A program made the translations under genes and the position numbers. Positions 45,283 to 55,038 of a DNA stretch of 64,000 nucleotides are shown here, piece after piece. Location: the NCBI RefSeq assembly GCF_001597725.1, contig NZ_LUTR01000010.1, positions 42,716 through 106,715 on the forward strand. The letters are read 5' to 3'. Source of the stretch: Neptuniibacter marinus (lineage in GTDB: Bacteria > Pseudomonadota > Gammaproteobacteria > Pseudomonadales > Balneatricaceae). The notes under the pieces are model-generated. The model was given only the letters and a program-made list of their open reading frames with translations. It was not told where the DNA came from and did not search any database. The first letter of the stretch is position 1, and the number at the start of each line of letters is the position of its first letter.

Positions 45283-45397
45283 ATAACGCCTAATTCCAAG
45301 AAAATGATAAAAATTTAAATTAAAAAGCTAAGGTTAATAAAACAATGGTCGATTGTTACTTAGGAAGCAACTAAAAAAAACAAGGAAGGGGAAACAA

Positions 45398-45475
45398 ATG
45401 CGCACTTTATTTAAAGCAGGCGAAAAACAAACTGAAGATGAAGAAGGCAGCGTTTATATTCTCTCAGACAACTGA
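45398..45475 (+). CDS. Possible 25-aa small protein
   Basis: ATG to TGA encodes MRTLFKAGEKQTEDEEGSVY followed by ILSDN. A very strong ribosome site (GGAAGGGG) stands 6 nt before the ATG, which is the main support. The peptide is hydrophilic with an acidic middle. It lies in a 270-bp gap between two minus-strand genes. No homologue is known to me. Confidence 0.4.
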   Translation: MRTLFKAGEKQTEDEEGSVYILSDN

Positions 45476-45553
45476 GAAACTAAGACGCAGAAGCTCATAA
45501 CTAATGATCAAACTGCGTCCATACTTCACATTTACGGATAATCTCGAAACAGA

Positions 45554-46198
45554 TTAATGTAACGTAATCCCTATGGGAGATGCATCCTGTTTAACTTCGT
45601 CAAAATAATCACGTAAGTCCACTAACTTAGTTAAACCATGATCTTCAGGTGATTTAGGTATTTCGAACCAATCTAATGCCCATACACGCGTCATCAGTTC
45701 ATATTCACCTATCAATGCATCTAGATAGATCATAACCGCTTCTACCCTAGGATCCATATCCAAAACTTTTGGTGCATTTTCTAAATAGATCTCTAGATGC
45801 ATACGATTATTTACAACATTTACGCGACACCAAAAATCATGAATTTCACAAAATTCATCACCAATATTCACCGATAAGGGAATAGGATCGTAGCGGTTAT
45901 TAAACGCCTTAAATTCTATTCCGGTCAATTCTGGCGCTGCGCCTATTACACTTAACACAGAATGGATTGATTCGGGAAAACCATCACAACCAAAAACCAT
46001 CTCTAAAGCCCCCTCTTCACCCTCATCGCTCTGAAAATGAAACGTCAGGTTGCTGTCAATCTTTTGTAATTGCTCACGGTATTGCTTTAGTAACGGCTCC
46101 GCCTCAAAACGATCATCACTCCTACTCGATAGAAGTTGCTCAATGGTTTCTTGGAGCTGGTCCCAAAATAAACTAATTTTTTCGTGCTTTAAAATCAT
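45554..46198 (-). CDS. Conserved hypothetical protein co-transcribed with dcd
   Basis: A 214-aa acidic soluble protein without signal peptide. The N-terminal 60 residues are helical (FWDQLQETIEQLLSS, LLKQYREQLQKI); the middle is alternating strand (LTFHFQSDEGEEGALEMVFG), and a WCRVNVVNNRMHLEIYLENAP segment is followed by a MIYLDALIGEYELMTRV helix. I do not recognise the family with certainty. It starts 18 nt after dcd on the same strand, so the two probably share a transcript. No enzymatic motif is apparent. Confidence 0.7.
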   Translation of the reverse strand: MILKHEKISLFWDQLQETIEQLLSSRSDDRFEAEPLLKQYREQLQKIDSNLTFHFQSDEGEEGALEMVFGCDGFPESIHSVLSVIGAAPELTGIEFKAFNNRYDPIPLSVNIGDEFCEIHDFWCRVNVVNNRMHLEIYLENAPKVLDMDPRVEAVMIYLDALIGEYELMTRVWALDWFEIPKSPEDHGLTKLVDLRDYFDEVKQDASPIGITLH

Positions 46199-46216
46199 TT
46201 ATAGATACAGTCAAAG

Positions 46217-46783
46217 TTAAGTACGAGGAACCACAACACCAGTCTGACCCTGATACTTACCATCGCGATCTTTATAGGAGGTTTCACAAACCTCACTTCC
46301 CTGAAGAAACAGCATTTGAGCAACCCCTTCATTGGCATAAATTTTAGCAGGTAGCGGGGTGGTATTAGAAAACTCCAACGTTACATGACCTTCCCACTCA
46401 GGCTCTAATGGCGTGACATTAACAATAATACCGCAACGGGCATAAGTGCTTTTGCCTAAACAGATGGTTAATACATCACGAGGAATTTTGAAATATTCAA
46501 CAGTACGCGCTAGCGCGAATGAATTTGGCGGGATAATACAGACATCCGACTGAACATCTACAAAACTGCCGTCATCAAAATCTTTAGGATCGACAATGGA
46601 TGAGTTGATGTTGGTAAAAATTTTAAACTCATTCGCGCAACGTACATCATAGCCGTAACTAGATGTTCCATAAGAGACGATACGTGATCCATTAACCTCA
46701 CGAACCTGACCCGGCTCAAAAGGTGAAATCATATCCTTCTCTTCCGCCATACGACGAATCCAACGATCAGCTTTAATGCCCAT
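46217..46783 (-). CDS. dcd: dCTP deaminase
   Basis: A 188-aa trimeric enzyme that deaminates dCTP to dUTP for dTMP supply. Matches: [20 protein letters not shown] near residue 38, [31 protein letters not shown] near 110-140 with the catalytic Glu, and [14 protein letters not shown] with the QxxQ-type end. Length is close to E. coli Dcd (193). It is followed by a conserved hypothetical gene in the same unit; mrp lies upstream beyond a small gene and a terminator. Confidence 0.96.
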   Translation of the reverse strand: MGIKADRWIRRMAEEKDMISPFEPGQVREVNGSRIVSYGTSSYGYDVRCANEFKIFTNINSSIVDPKDFDDGSFVDVQSDVCIIPPNSFALARTVEYFKIPRDVLTICLGKSTYARCGIIVNVTPLEPEWEGHVTLEFSNTTPLPAKIYANEGVAQMLFLQGSEVCETSYKDRDGKYQGQTGVVVPRT

Positions 46784-46876
46784 ATTGGCCTATCCAGTAG
46801 TTAATAATTTTCTAGCCGCGCATTGTACCTTTTTTAATAGAGATGAACAAAGTTCAATCACACTAGCCACATATAA

Positions 46877-46900
46877 AAAACGACCCTTTAAGGGTCGTTT
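46877..46900. terminator. Terminator after the small 59-aa gene
   Basis: CGACCC-TTTAA-GGGTCG with AAAA/TTT flanks, 35 nt beyond the stop at 46935. Confidence 0.85.
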
Positions 46901-46934
46901 ATTTTATTGATTAACAATATCTAATTAAATGAAA

Positions 46935-47114
46935 TTAATTTAGCAGGTTAGCCGTCTTTTCATATTGATCAGCAAGCCAGAACTCTGCCGCAGTATTGCC
47001 TTCATCTCTCAAGCTATCAGCTTGTTTCCGAAGTTCCCTTGCCATATCACTACGGGAAGGTGCTGAAGGCTTTACCTGTATCTCTCTAATATCTGCTGTC
47101 TCTCTATAATCCAT
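46935..47114 (-). CDS. Small hypothetical protein, 59 aa
   Basis: A short charged helical protein starting MDYRETADIREIQ; the core is MARELRKQADSLRDEGNTAAEFWLADQYEKTA, an amphipathic helix pair reminiscent of a single TPR-like hairpin. The ATG at 47114 has GAGGGA 7 nt upstream; an earlier ATG (47129) overlaps that site. It has its own terminator. Function is unknown; the clean translation signal supports it being real. Confidence 0.6.
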   Translation of the reverse strand: MDYRETADIREIQVKPSAPSRSDMARELRKQADSLRDEGNTAAEFWLADQYEKTANLLN

Positions 47115-47273
47115 AACAACATCCCTCATTTATTTTTATATGATCCGTCTAATCGTCGAACTATCAGTGTAGACAATATTTTAGAGACCAACCAGATAAC
47201 CTGGTTAATTTTTGATCTCAATCAAACTATAAACATTCGCAAAAAGCACCAACCTTAGCCTGTACGTAAAATA

Positions 47274-48425
47274 TTAATCGTCAGAAACAACAATGGTAGG
47301 CACGGCAACATAGTTAGCATTTTTTGTAGCTAACCTAACTGCTAACTTACGTGCGACCTCCCGATATATTAACGCATAGTCGCACTCAGAATCAGCAGCT
47401 ACGGTAGGTGTCCCTGAATCAACTTGCTGACGAATAGATAAGGCTAATGGTAATTGACCTAAGAGTTCCGTATCGTAGAGCTCTGCAATCTCTTTCCCCC
47501 CCCCATCGCCAAAGATCGCTTCAGTATGGCCACAGTTGCTGCATATATGAGTACTCATATTTTCAATGACCCCGAGTACATCAATATCGACTTTACGGAA
47601 CATCTCTATCCCTTTTTTCGCATCCAGCAAAGCAATATCCTGCGGCGTTGTTACGATAACCGCCCCCGCAACCGGTACCTTTTGCGATAACGTCAACTGA
47701 ATATCACCGGTGCCAGGTGGCATATCAATAAACAGGTAATCAAGATCATGCCAGCGTGTTTGCGTTAACAACTGCTGTAACGCACCTGCCGCCATTGGGC
47801 CTCGCCATACCATCGCCGTATTATCTTCGATTAGATAACTCATCGACATCGACTGTAAGCCATGCGCTTCAATAGGGTTAAAATGCTTCTCATCATGTTG
47901 AGAAGGGCGAACTCCCTCGTCTACACCGAGCATCATGCCTTGGCTTGGGCCATAAATATCAGCATCAAGAATACCTACTTTTGCACCCTCAGCAGCCATC
48001 GCCAGCGCTAAGTTAACCGCCGTGGTCGATTTACCAACACCCCCTTTACCTGAAGCGATGGCAATAACATTCTTAACACCTGACATCGAAGGAAGCTGGT
48101 TTTGCCCTTGATTGGAGGCAATCTGATGACTCAAGATCACCTCACATTCAGACACCTCATCCAAGGCCAACATTTTTTCACTGATGCGTTGTTTAAAAGT
48201 TGCTGCAACACCTTCACTTGGATAAACAAACTCAATGGCAATAACTAATTTACCAGAGGTTAGAGACACTTCTTTAACATGGTGCGCAGTAATAAGATCA
48301 GTCCCCATCAACGGATCATCAATTTCCGCTAACAAGTCAGTGACTTTAGATTCAATATTTGACACGGTTCTCTCCGCTTTCTGAGCTTTAGAATGTCGGT
48401 TAAAAAACTGTTTAAAAAAACTCAT
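47274..48425 (-). CDS. mrp: Mrp/ApbC iron-sulfur cluster carrier ATPase
   Basis: A 383-aa protein. Residues ~20-95 are a DUF59/MIP18-like domain (VTDLLAEIDDPLMGTDLITA). The P-loop ATPase follows with the deviant Walker A GKGGVGKSTTAVNLALAMA near residue 130, LDADIYGPSQG, and the FIDMPPGTGDIQLTL segment; the cluster-binding CSNC (in THICSNCGH) is near residue 295. It receives and delivers Fe-S clusters to apoproteins. AGAAGGTC precedes the ATG. Its N-terminal basic stretch (FKQFFNRHSKAQKAE) is a little longer than usual. Confidence 0.95.
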   Translation of the reverse strand: MSFFKQFFNRHSKAQKAERTVSNIESKVTDLLAEIDDPLMGTDLITAHHVKEVSLTSGKLVIAIEFVYPSEGVAATFKQRISEKMLALDEVSECEVILSHQIASNQGQNQLPSMSGVKNVIAIASGKGGVGKSTTAVNLALAMAAEGAKVGILDADIYGPSQGMMLGVDEGVRPSQHDEKHFNPIEAHGLQSMSMSYLIEDNTAMVWRGPMAAGALQQLLTQTRWHDLDYLFIDMPPGTGDIQLTLSQKVPVAGAVIVTTPQDIALLDAKKGIEMFRKVDIDVLGVIENMSTHICSNCGHTEAIFGDGGGKEIAELYDTELLGQLPLALSIRQQVDSGTPTVAADSECDYALIYREVARKLAVRLATKNANYVAVPTIVVSDD

Positions 48426-48540
48426 TATGACCTTCTAATTTTATAGACTCACAGTATAACCCATAATAACCAAGCAGATTAGTAGGAATTACATAAAACT
48501 ATGCAATACCTACTAAAACAAAGTATGTTCGCCGCTTTGT

Positions 48541-51500
48541 TTATGCGGGGCGAGCCATAGCCTCCGCCATCTCTCGGGCCGCACTAAAGTTCGTTTTACC
48601 ACTGCCTAAAACAGGGACGGCCTCAACGCTATAGATATCCGCCGGTACCATCATCGGCGCCATTCCACCTTTGACCAAACGATCCCGCACATTTTCAACA
48701 TCGATCCCTTCGATGAGAAGAATCACCTTTTCACCCTTTTTCAAGTCAGGCAGATTCACCGCGACCAAAGGCTGCTCTGTCAGCTCTAATATACGACGCA
48801 CCTCACCCTCTATCGCAGTAAGACTCACCATCTCCCCACCCAGCTTAGCGAAACGACTATAGCGATCGACAATCGTTAAAAACCCATCTTCATCTAAATG
48901 GCCTTTATCGCCACTTTTATACCAACGAATACCATCCATCTCGACAACCACTTCGGCTGTTTTTTCTGGATTATTTAAATAACCCTGCATGATTTGAGTA
49001 CCCCCAATCAAAATCAACCCATCTTCACCTATAGGGAGTTCATCTAAGGTTTCTGGGTCCACTATGCGGAAAGTCGAGCCGGGTAAGGCCATACCAACCG
49101 TACCGGGTTTGTTTCCCACCTGTACTGTCCACCAGTCTGTATCTAAAGCATCAGGTAAATTAGTACTTGCGACAGGAGTGGTTTCTGTAGAGCCATAACC
49201 TTCGACAACAGGTACATGGTATTTTTTCTCGAATCCCTCTCGTACAGCAGAATCAAGTTTCTCTGCACCGGCCACTACAGCTCGAAGCGACTGGAACATA
49301 AGTGGGTGAACCCGCTTATTCCGTGTATATAAACGCAAAAAGGTGGAGGTGGCACACATCAATGTTGCTTTATAACGTGCTACACCTTTACCTATTTTAG
49401 GCGCATCAGTTGGATCAGGATGGCAAACAACCGGCATTCCCTCAATCAACGGCATAAAACAAGTTACCGTTAGGCCAAACGCATGAAATAGGGGCAAGGT
49501 AGCCATAATACAATCATCTTCACGTACATTGAGCACATCTGCTGTTTGGCGAAGGTTCCCCATAATATTCCTGTGACTTAACATCACTCCTTTTGGAGCT
49601 CCCTCGCTACCGGAAGAGAATAATATAGCTGCGGTTTGATCAACATGTGCTTTATGACACAACCAAAATTGTAACCATGAAGTCGGCATCAGCGATACTA
49701 ACCCTAAAGTTAATAGCCCTTCAGCTTTACTGATCTGTTCTTTAATATCTTCCATATACAGCAGTTCTCGTCCCTCAAATAACTCCGAAAGATCTGCGCC
49801 ACGTGCTTTCAGCTTAATCACAAAACGACGCGAGGTAACAATAGTCTTCACATCCGCTTGCTCTAGCGCAGATTTCAGAGAGCCTACAGGTGCAGTAAAG
49901 TTGATATTAACTACAGTTTTTCCCGCCATTAATGCTGCCATATTAGCAATAGCACCAGCACTCGACGTTGGCACAAGCAAACCAATATTATTCCCTTCTG
50001 TTCGTACCATTCTTTTTCTAAATAAAGCCGTAGCAGTTAACAACTTTCTATGGCTTAACGGCCCTCCATCCACATCCGCTATAGCATATCCACCATCGGC
50101 ACTTTTCATACTACGCACAAAGGCGCTTGGGAGTGTTTCAAGAGTTTCTGTATATTGTTCCCAAGTTCGAATCGATAACTCAAACACCTTCTGCTTAACT
50201 TCAGCAGCACAACTATCAATCGACATTGGCTGACCATAAGCGACGATGACATCTCGTTTAGAACCGTTACGACGAATGGTTTTCATTTTATCGGTCGAAC
50301 GGGAGAAACGACTTCCCCACAACCCACGCATATAGAAAGGTACGATGACACCGTCCGCCCCTTCACAGGCTTTTTCAAAACCGCGCCTAAACTCTCCTAA
50401 CTGTCCTATATGGCTGATTGCGCCTTCAGGAAACAAGCACACTACTTCGCCGATATTAATCAATTCACGTACCTGTTCAAGCGCTTGGCGACTCTTACCT
50501 TGAGAGATAGGAATAACTTTAAATAGATCTAAGAACCAGCGAAGATACCAGCGCTCATATATACTTCGCTCCATGACAAAGTGAATATGGCGAGGACAGG
50601 CCATCTGAATCATTGCCCAATCTAACCAGCTTATATGGTTACCTAATAGCAACGTCCCTTTACCCGCTTCAGGTAAGTTTTCAAAACCAAGTACCTGAAG
50701 ATTATATTTCCGGCGAAACAGGAGCATCACCAAGACTTTGATAAATGCCTGTGGCAAGGTAATAATCGCATAGATAGCGCCCCCAACCCCCAGCGCGGCC
50801 AGCAACCAAAGCAACCAAAGTCCATCAATACTGTTCCACGCAAATAGCACAGTTAAAGACAAGAAACTCAGCATCATAAGGTTCTGAATAAAATTACTAC
50901 CCGCCAATACCCGTCCGTTTTCAGCTTCACCTGCATGAAACTGTACCAATGCATTTAATGGCACACACATTAAGGCACCAAAAAGACCAATCGAAAAGAA
51001 GACAACCGCCTGCATAAGCATAGAATCAAGCTGAGGTAAAAGAACAAGCCCGCCCGCAACACCCACAGCCCCAACAGGAATCAAACCGACATTGATATAG
51101 TGCTTAGAAAACCGTCCAGCCAAGATAGAGCCCAGCATTATCCCTATACCTGCAAACGCCATGATGCCTTGAATTACGAAGGTATTATGTTGATCCATAT
51201 GTTCTTCGGCAAACGCAGGAAAGACGGCCAGCATCACCTGACTAATTGACCAAAAAATAGATAGTCCAATAATCGACAACCAGATAGGACGTTTGCTTTT
51301 AAGTAAGCCAAGGTTGCGTTTTAAAGCTCGACCCGTTAGATAGGCCTTAGTATCAAAAACCGCTTTCTTATCGGTTTCCTGTAGTTCAGGCAGCTGGTAC
51401 GCTAAATAGAGTTCAACAACCGCACCAGCAACTAAAAGCCAACCTAGGGGTGCGCATGACATTAAACTCTCTTCCGGTGAAAGCTGTACCGCGCCATCCA

Positions 51501-51996
51501 AACTCAATTCAAATAGTAGTGAGAAAACAACAATGCCACTTAAAATGGCGACCATAGTCACCGCCTGAACCCAGCTATTACCTTCGCTCAGGTTATTCGC
51601 GCCGACTAATTCTTTTATATATCCGTATTTAGCGGGCGAGTAAAAAGCACTTTGCAGCGCAAGTACAAAAGTCAGTCCAAAAGCAGGGATAAAAAGCCCT
51701 AAGTAGTAACAGGTTGTGATTAACAAAGTAATAACAACGCCGCCCCACGCAGATAGCTGCATCACCTTATTTTTAGGGTACTTATCAGCTAAGAATCCCG
51801 ACGGGGTAAAAAGCAAAATAAAGGGAAGTAAGATCAAACCATTAACCACGGCGGTCAACAGTATCTGTAAATCACCGTCATAGGCCTTAAAGAGCGTATT
51901 TTGAATAATTATTTTATGACCAAGGTCGACAAAGGCATTAATAAATGCGACGCATATAAATGCAAAAAATCCGTTTAACTTTAATAGCTCTTTCAT
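48541..51996 (-). CDS. aas: LplT-PlsC-Aas fusion: lysophospholipid transport and acylation
   Basis: A 1151-aa three-part inner-membrane protein. Residues 1-410 are an MFS transporter (LplT-like lysophospholipid flippase). Residues 430-610 are a PlsC acyltransferase with NHISWLDWAMI (HX4D) and FPEGAISHIG. Residues 640-1145 are an AMP-binding acyl-ACP synthetase with SSGSEGAPKGVMLSHRN, VVEGYGSTETTPVAS and WYKSGDKGHLDEDGF. In E. coli LplT and Aas are separate; the fusion retains all three steps in re-acylating lyso-phosphatidylethanolamine. GGAG is placed 8 nt before the ATG. It is a single-gene unit. Confidence 0.94.
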   Translation of the reverse strand: MKELLKLNGFFAFICVAFINAFVDLGHKIIIQNTLFKAYDGDLQILLTAVVNGLILLPFILLFTPSGFLADKYPKNKVMQLSAWGGVVITLLITTCYYLGLFIPAFGLTFVLALQSAFYSPAKYGYIKELVGANNLSEGNSWVQAVTMVAILSGIVVFSLLFELSLDGAVQLSPEESLMSCAPLGWLLVAGAVVELYLAYQLPELQETDKKAVFDTKAYLTGRALKRNLGLLKSKRPIWLSIIGLSIFWSISQVMLAVFPAFAEEHMDQHNTFVIQGIMAFAGIGIMLGSILAGRFSKHYINVGLIPVGAVGVAGGLVLLPQLDSMLMQAVVFFSIGLFGALMCVPLNALVQFHAGEAENGRVLAGSNFIQNLMMLSFLSLTVLFAWNSIDGLWLLWLLAALGVGGAIYAIITLPQAFIKVLVMLLFRRKYNLQVLGFENLPEAGKGTLLLGNHISWLDWAMIQMACPRHIHFVMERSIYERWYLRWFLDLFKVIPISQGKSRQALEQVRELINIGEVVCLFPEGAISHIGQLGEFRRGFEKACEGADGVIVPFYMRGLWGSRFSRSTDKMKTIRRNGSKRDVIVAYGQPMSIDSCAAEVKQKVFELSIRTWEQYTETLETLPSAFVRSMKSADGGYAIADVDGGPLSHRKLLTATALFRKRMVRTEGNNIGLLVPTSSAGAIANMAALMAGKTVVNINFTAPVGSLKSALEQADVKTIVTSRRFVIKLKARGADLSELFEGRELLYMEDIKEQISKAEGLLTLGLVSLMPTSWLQFWLCHKAHVDQTAAILFSSGSEGAPKGVMLSHRNIMGNLRQTADVLNVREDDCIMATLPLFHAFGLTVTCFMPLIEGMPVVCHPDPTDAPKIGKGVARYKATLMCATSTFLRLYTRNKRVHPLMFQSLRAVVAGAEKLDSAVREGFEKKYHVPVVEGYGSTETTPVASTNLPDALDTDWWTVQVGNKPGTVGMALPGSTFRIVDPETLDELPIGEDGLILIGGTQIMQGYLNNPEKTAEVVVEMDGIRWYKSGDKGHLDEDGFLTIVDRYSRFAKLGGEMVSLTAIEGEVRRILELTEQPLVAVNLPDLKKGEKVILLIEGIDVENVRDRLVKGGMAPMMVPADIYSVEAVPVLGSGKTNFSAAREMAEAMARPA

Positions 51997-52135
51997 GGGG
52001 TGCTCCAGCCTATTCCAAACTCATGCTACGGTGCTTACCATACTTAGATCAAGGAATTACGACAGTTTTATGGGAATAAAGAACCACTTATGACTTGAGA
52101 ATCATATGAACGGCTCCCGCTGTAGAGAACTATAT

Positions 52136-52161
52136 AAAAAGCCGGCTAAAAACCGGCTTTT
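52136..52161. terminator. Terminator after trmA
   Basis: AAAAAGCCGG pairs with CCGGCTTTT around a 7-nt A-rich loop, 55 nt beyond the trmA stop on the minus strand. Confidence 0.85.
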
Positions 52162-52216
52162 AATTGGAAAAGTATCGTATATTGCAACCTAATGGGTTGT
52201 GCTCTAAGCCTGCCTA

Positions 52217-53305
52217 CTATTTGCGTGTAAGATAGACACCACACTCTAAATGCTCGGTATAGGGAAATTGATCGAAAATAGCAAAACGCTTTAACTCATG
52301 GGTCTGAGTCAAGGTTTCCAGATTTAACTTCAATGTTTCAGGGTTGCAGGATATATAGAGAATATTTTCATAGGACTGTACTTGCTTAACCGTTTCATCA
52401 TCCAAACCTGAGCGAGGCGGATCAACCAATACCGTTGTAAAATCACAGCTATCCAAGCCAAGATCTTTAGTTCGACGCTTTTCCACCGCACCACTTAGAA
52501 CTTGGGAAAATTCCTCCGAACTAATACGAACAACATCTACATTTTCAATACCATTAGCCTCAATATTATATTGAGCAGCACGAACAGAGGTTTTTGAAAT
52601 TTCAGTCGCTACGACACGGCGAAAGTTTTGAGCCATCGGCAAAGTAAAATTACCATTACCGCAATATAACTCGACCATATCACCTCCAGCCCCTTGGCTC
52701 GCATCAAGGGCCCATTTGATCATATGACGACAAACTTCGCCGTTCGGCTGGCTAAAACTGTTTTCTACCTGTTTATAGATATAATCCCGACCATTAATAT
52801 CCAACGTTTCTATGACAAAATCCTGATCCAGCAATATTTTTGCTTTTCGAGAGCGTCCTACCAACTGAATATTAAATTTCTCTTTAAGCTTTTTAGCTTC
52901 TTCAATCCAGTCTTCTGCTAAAGGACGGTGATAGAGTAGTGTGACCAATAGCTCGCCACTTAAAGTGCTTAAAAAATCGATTTGGAATAGCTTACGTCGC
53001 AGCACTTCACTCGGGCGTATCTCTTCAAGCAGTTTGAACATCATATCGTGAATACGTTCAGCCACCATTGGGCAGTGATCAATACGTATACGGACGTTTT
53101 TGTTACCCTTTTCAAACATCACATAGAAAAGGTCATCACCCTCATGCCAAACACGAAACTCGCAGCGCATACGATAATGACTACGTGGAGATTCATAGAC
53201 TTCGAGTTCGGGTAGATCAAAACAAGAAAAAAGCGATTCAACACCGGATTTTTTAACCGCAAGTTGAGCTTCATACTGTTCAGGTTCGACAACTGAGATT
53301 GACAT
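52217..53305 (-). CDS. trmA: tRNA (uracil-54 C5)-methyltransferase
   Basis: A 362-aa SAM-dependent enzyme making ribothymidine at tRNA position 54. The SAM motif is VELYCGNGNFTLPMA near residue 212; the substrate region VLVDPPRSGLDDETV and the nucleophile Cys in LYISCNPETLKLNL are intact. It lacks the iron-sulfur Cys motif of the RlmD family and matches E. coli TrmA in length (366). The gene stands between two terminators. Confidence 0.95.
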   Translation of the reverse strand: MSISVVEPEQYEAQLAVKKSGVESLFSCFDLPELEVYESPRSHYRMRCEFRVWHEGDDLFYVMFEKGNKNVRIRIDHCPMVAERIHDMMFKLLEEIRPSEVLRRKLFQIDFLSTLSGELLVTLLYHRPLAEDWIEEAKKLKEKFNIQLVGRSRKAKILLDQDFVIETLDINGRDYIYKQVENSFSQPNGEVCRHMIKWALDASQGAGGDMVELYCGNGNFTLPMAQNFRRVVATEISKTSVRAAQYNIEANGIENVDVVRISSEEFSQVLSGAVEKRRTKDLGLDSCDFTTVLVDPPRSGLDDETVKQVQSYENILYISCNPETLKLNLETLTQTHELKRFAIFDQFPYTEHLECGVYLTRK

Positions 53306-53337
53306 TTACGCCTCTAAAATAAGTGCTATAGGCACAA

Positions 53338-53369
53338 AAAATGCGCCCACAAAAAATTGGGCGCATTTT
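53338..53369. terminator. Terminator after the HDOD gene
   Basis: AAAATGCGCCCA (53338-53349) pairs with TGGGCGCATTTT (53358-53369) over an 8-nt loop. It lies 50 nt past the HDOD stop and before trmA. Confidence 0.88.
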
Positions 53370-53418
53370 AACAGTATGCAAGTCTCAGGCAAAACATTAA
53401 AAACAGGAAGCGGCAGGA

Positions 53419-54657
53419 TTAAACAAATCCAACTTGTGTTTGATAATCTGCTGTAATTAGCTGCCAATGATCCAGTTCCGTCTCCATCCCAATTCGCTTG
53501 ATGTAATCCATACTCAAACGACTGGACATATCACACCCAACAACGCTTGTAGCAGGTGGTAATAACGCATCCGCCACATGGACAGCCGTTAAGGGTGTAA
53601 AAACATTTTCAGGGTTAGCCTTGGGGAAATGGTGAAATAATACAGCCTCAATAACTCTAGGAGGTAAGTTCCATAAAGCCAGCATATACGCGCCCGCTTC
53701 AGCATGAGTAACACCTAACTCAAGCTTTTCAATTGCATAAACCGGTTGGTCCATTAAACTCGCTTTACTAATGATTCGATGATATTCAGCAGGGTTCTGA
53801 CTGGCGAGAACTAAAATACCAAAATCATGTAGCAAACCTGCTAAAAACGCTTGGGCTTGCACATGACGGTCAGCTTTCACTGAACGCGCTATATGTTGAG
53901 CAGCGCGAGCGACGGCCATTGAACGCTGGTGAATTTGTTTAAACGAAAAACTTTTCCAAACATCGGTTTGCGGATAAGCATCAAATAGATGGGATGTTAG
54001 TACTAAATCACGAATCATTCTGATACCAAGAATAGCTACCGCTTCCTGCATTCTATTAATATCACGACTTAAACCAAAAAAGGCTGAATTAACCCACTGC
54101 ATGACTTTAGCAGTCATCACTGGGTCTTGCTCGAGTATCTGCGCAATTTGCCGAGCATTTGAGCGCTCAGAACTTAACGCTTTATTTAACTTATCGTATA
54201 CATCCGGCAAGACTGGCAGAGTTTGTAACGAGGTAATGTAATTCTTCACTGCAGGTTTATTAATCAATCCTGCGACATGAATACTGTTGGATATATCCTC
54301 GATCAGCTCATCAGGACTACAGTCTAAAGATAACGAGTGATGCGCCAACTCAGATGCTCTTGCGGTTTGCAACGGGGTTAAATAACCAGATAAAACTACT
54401 CGAATAACATTAGGATGTTTTTCAACCACTTTGGCAAGTAATTCAAGTACTTGTGTCGGATTATCACCTAAAGGTAATACCAGCACATCGGCAGGATTAC
54501 TATCAAGAACCGCCAATAACTCATCTAAGCGTTTGACTGAAACAGTATTCCAATCGGTGGTATCAGATATAGCCTTACCTAAACGTACACTTTGAGGGCA
54601 TACCTGACAAAAAACAGCTGAATGTTTCAATATTTGGGATGTCATCTGCGCGTCCAT
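53419..54657 (-). CDS. HDOD-domain signalling protein with receiver-like N-terminus
   Basis: A 412-aa cytosolic protein. Residues 1-125 have a receiver-like alternation (DVLVLPLGDNPTQVLELLAKV, VIRVVLSGYLTPLQTARA) without the acidic pocket. Residues ~145-345 form an HDOD domain (LPVLPDVYDKLNKAL, IAQILEQDPVMTAKVMQWVNSAFFGLSRDI, EAVAILGIRMIRDLVL, AFLAGLLHDFGILVL). HDOD proteins regulate motility, c-di-GMP and stress responses by protein contacts. The ATG at 54657 has GGATGG 7 nt upstream, better than one 15 nt earlier. Role is unknown. Confidence 0.85.
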   Translation of the reverse strand: MDAQMTSQILKHSAVFCQVCPQSVRLGKAISDTTDWNTVSVKRLDELLAVLDSNPADVLVLPLGDNPTQVLELLAKVVEKHPNVIRVVLSGYLTPLQTARASELAHHSLSLDCSPDELIEDISNSIHVAGLINKPAVKNYITSLQTLPVLPDVYDKLNKALSSERSNARQIAQILEQDPVMTAKVMQWVNSAFFGLSRDINRMQEAVAILGIRMIRDLVLTSHLFDAYPQTDVWKSFSFKQIHQRSMAVARAAQHIARSVKADRHVQAQAFLAGLLHDFGILVLASQNPAEYHRIISKASLMDQPVYAIEKLELGVTHAEAGAYMLALWNLPPRVIEAVLFHHFPKANPENVFTPLTAVHVADALLPPATSVVGCDMSSRLSMDYIKRIGMETELDHWQLITADYQTQVGFV

Positions 54658-55038
54658 AAAAAAACCATCCAATTAACCCATCCTTAGATAATACCTTTAC
54701 TCTCTCAATATAGGTTTAGCTGGGTATTAGCTGAGTGTCCAGAAAATAAACAGCTACATGAAAACTATTCAAAATAAAACCACACTAAAATTGTACAATA
54801 AACAGCCTCCAGTTTAGCACAATCGGTATTTATTAAAAAACGTCAAACATAAGCTATCACCCTACCAGCACACTAAAATGATTAAGCGCGATATCATGAA
54901 TAACTTACACACTTCCCTTATCAAGTATTTATTCTCCAACTCTCTATACAATCTGCATTCATAATGGTTCATATAATCAACTAAAAAGCGTAGAATCTGG
55001 CCTCCTTATTTCAATGATTTCAGGTTTTCAGGCAGCCC
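54658..55038. other. Divergent region between HDOD gene and metG
   Basis: These 381 AT-rich bases hold the promoters of two divergent genes. No T-box-like or other leader structure and no open frame with a ribosome site was recognised. Confidence 0.5.
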
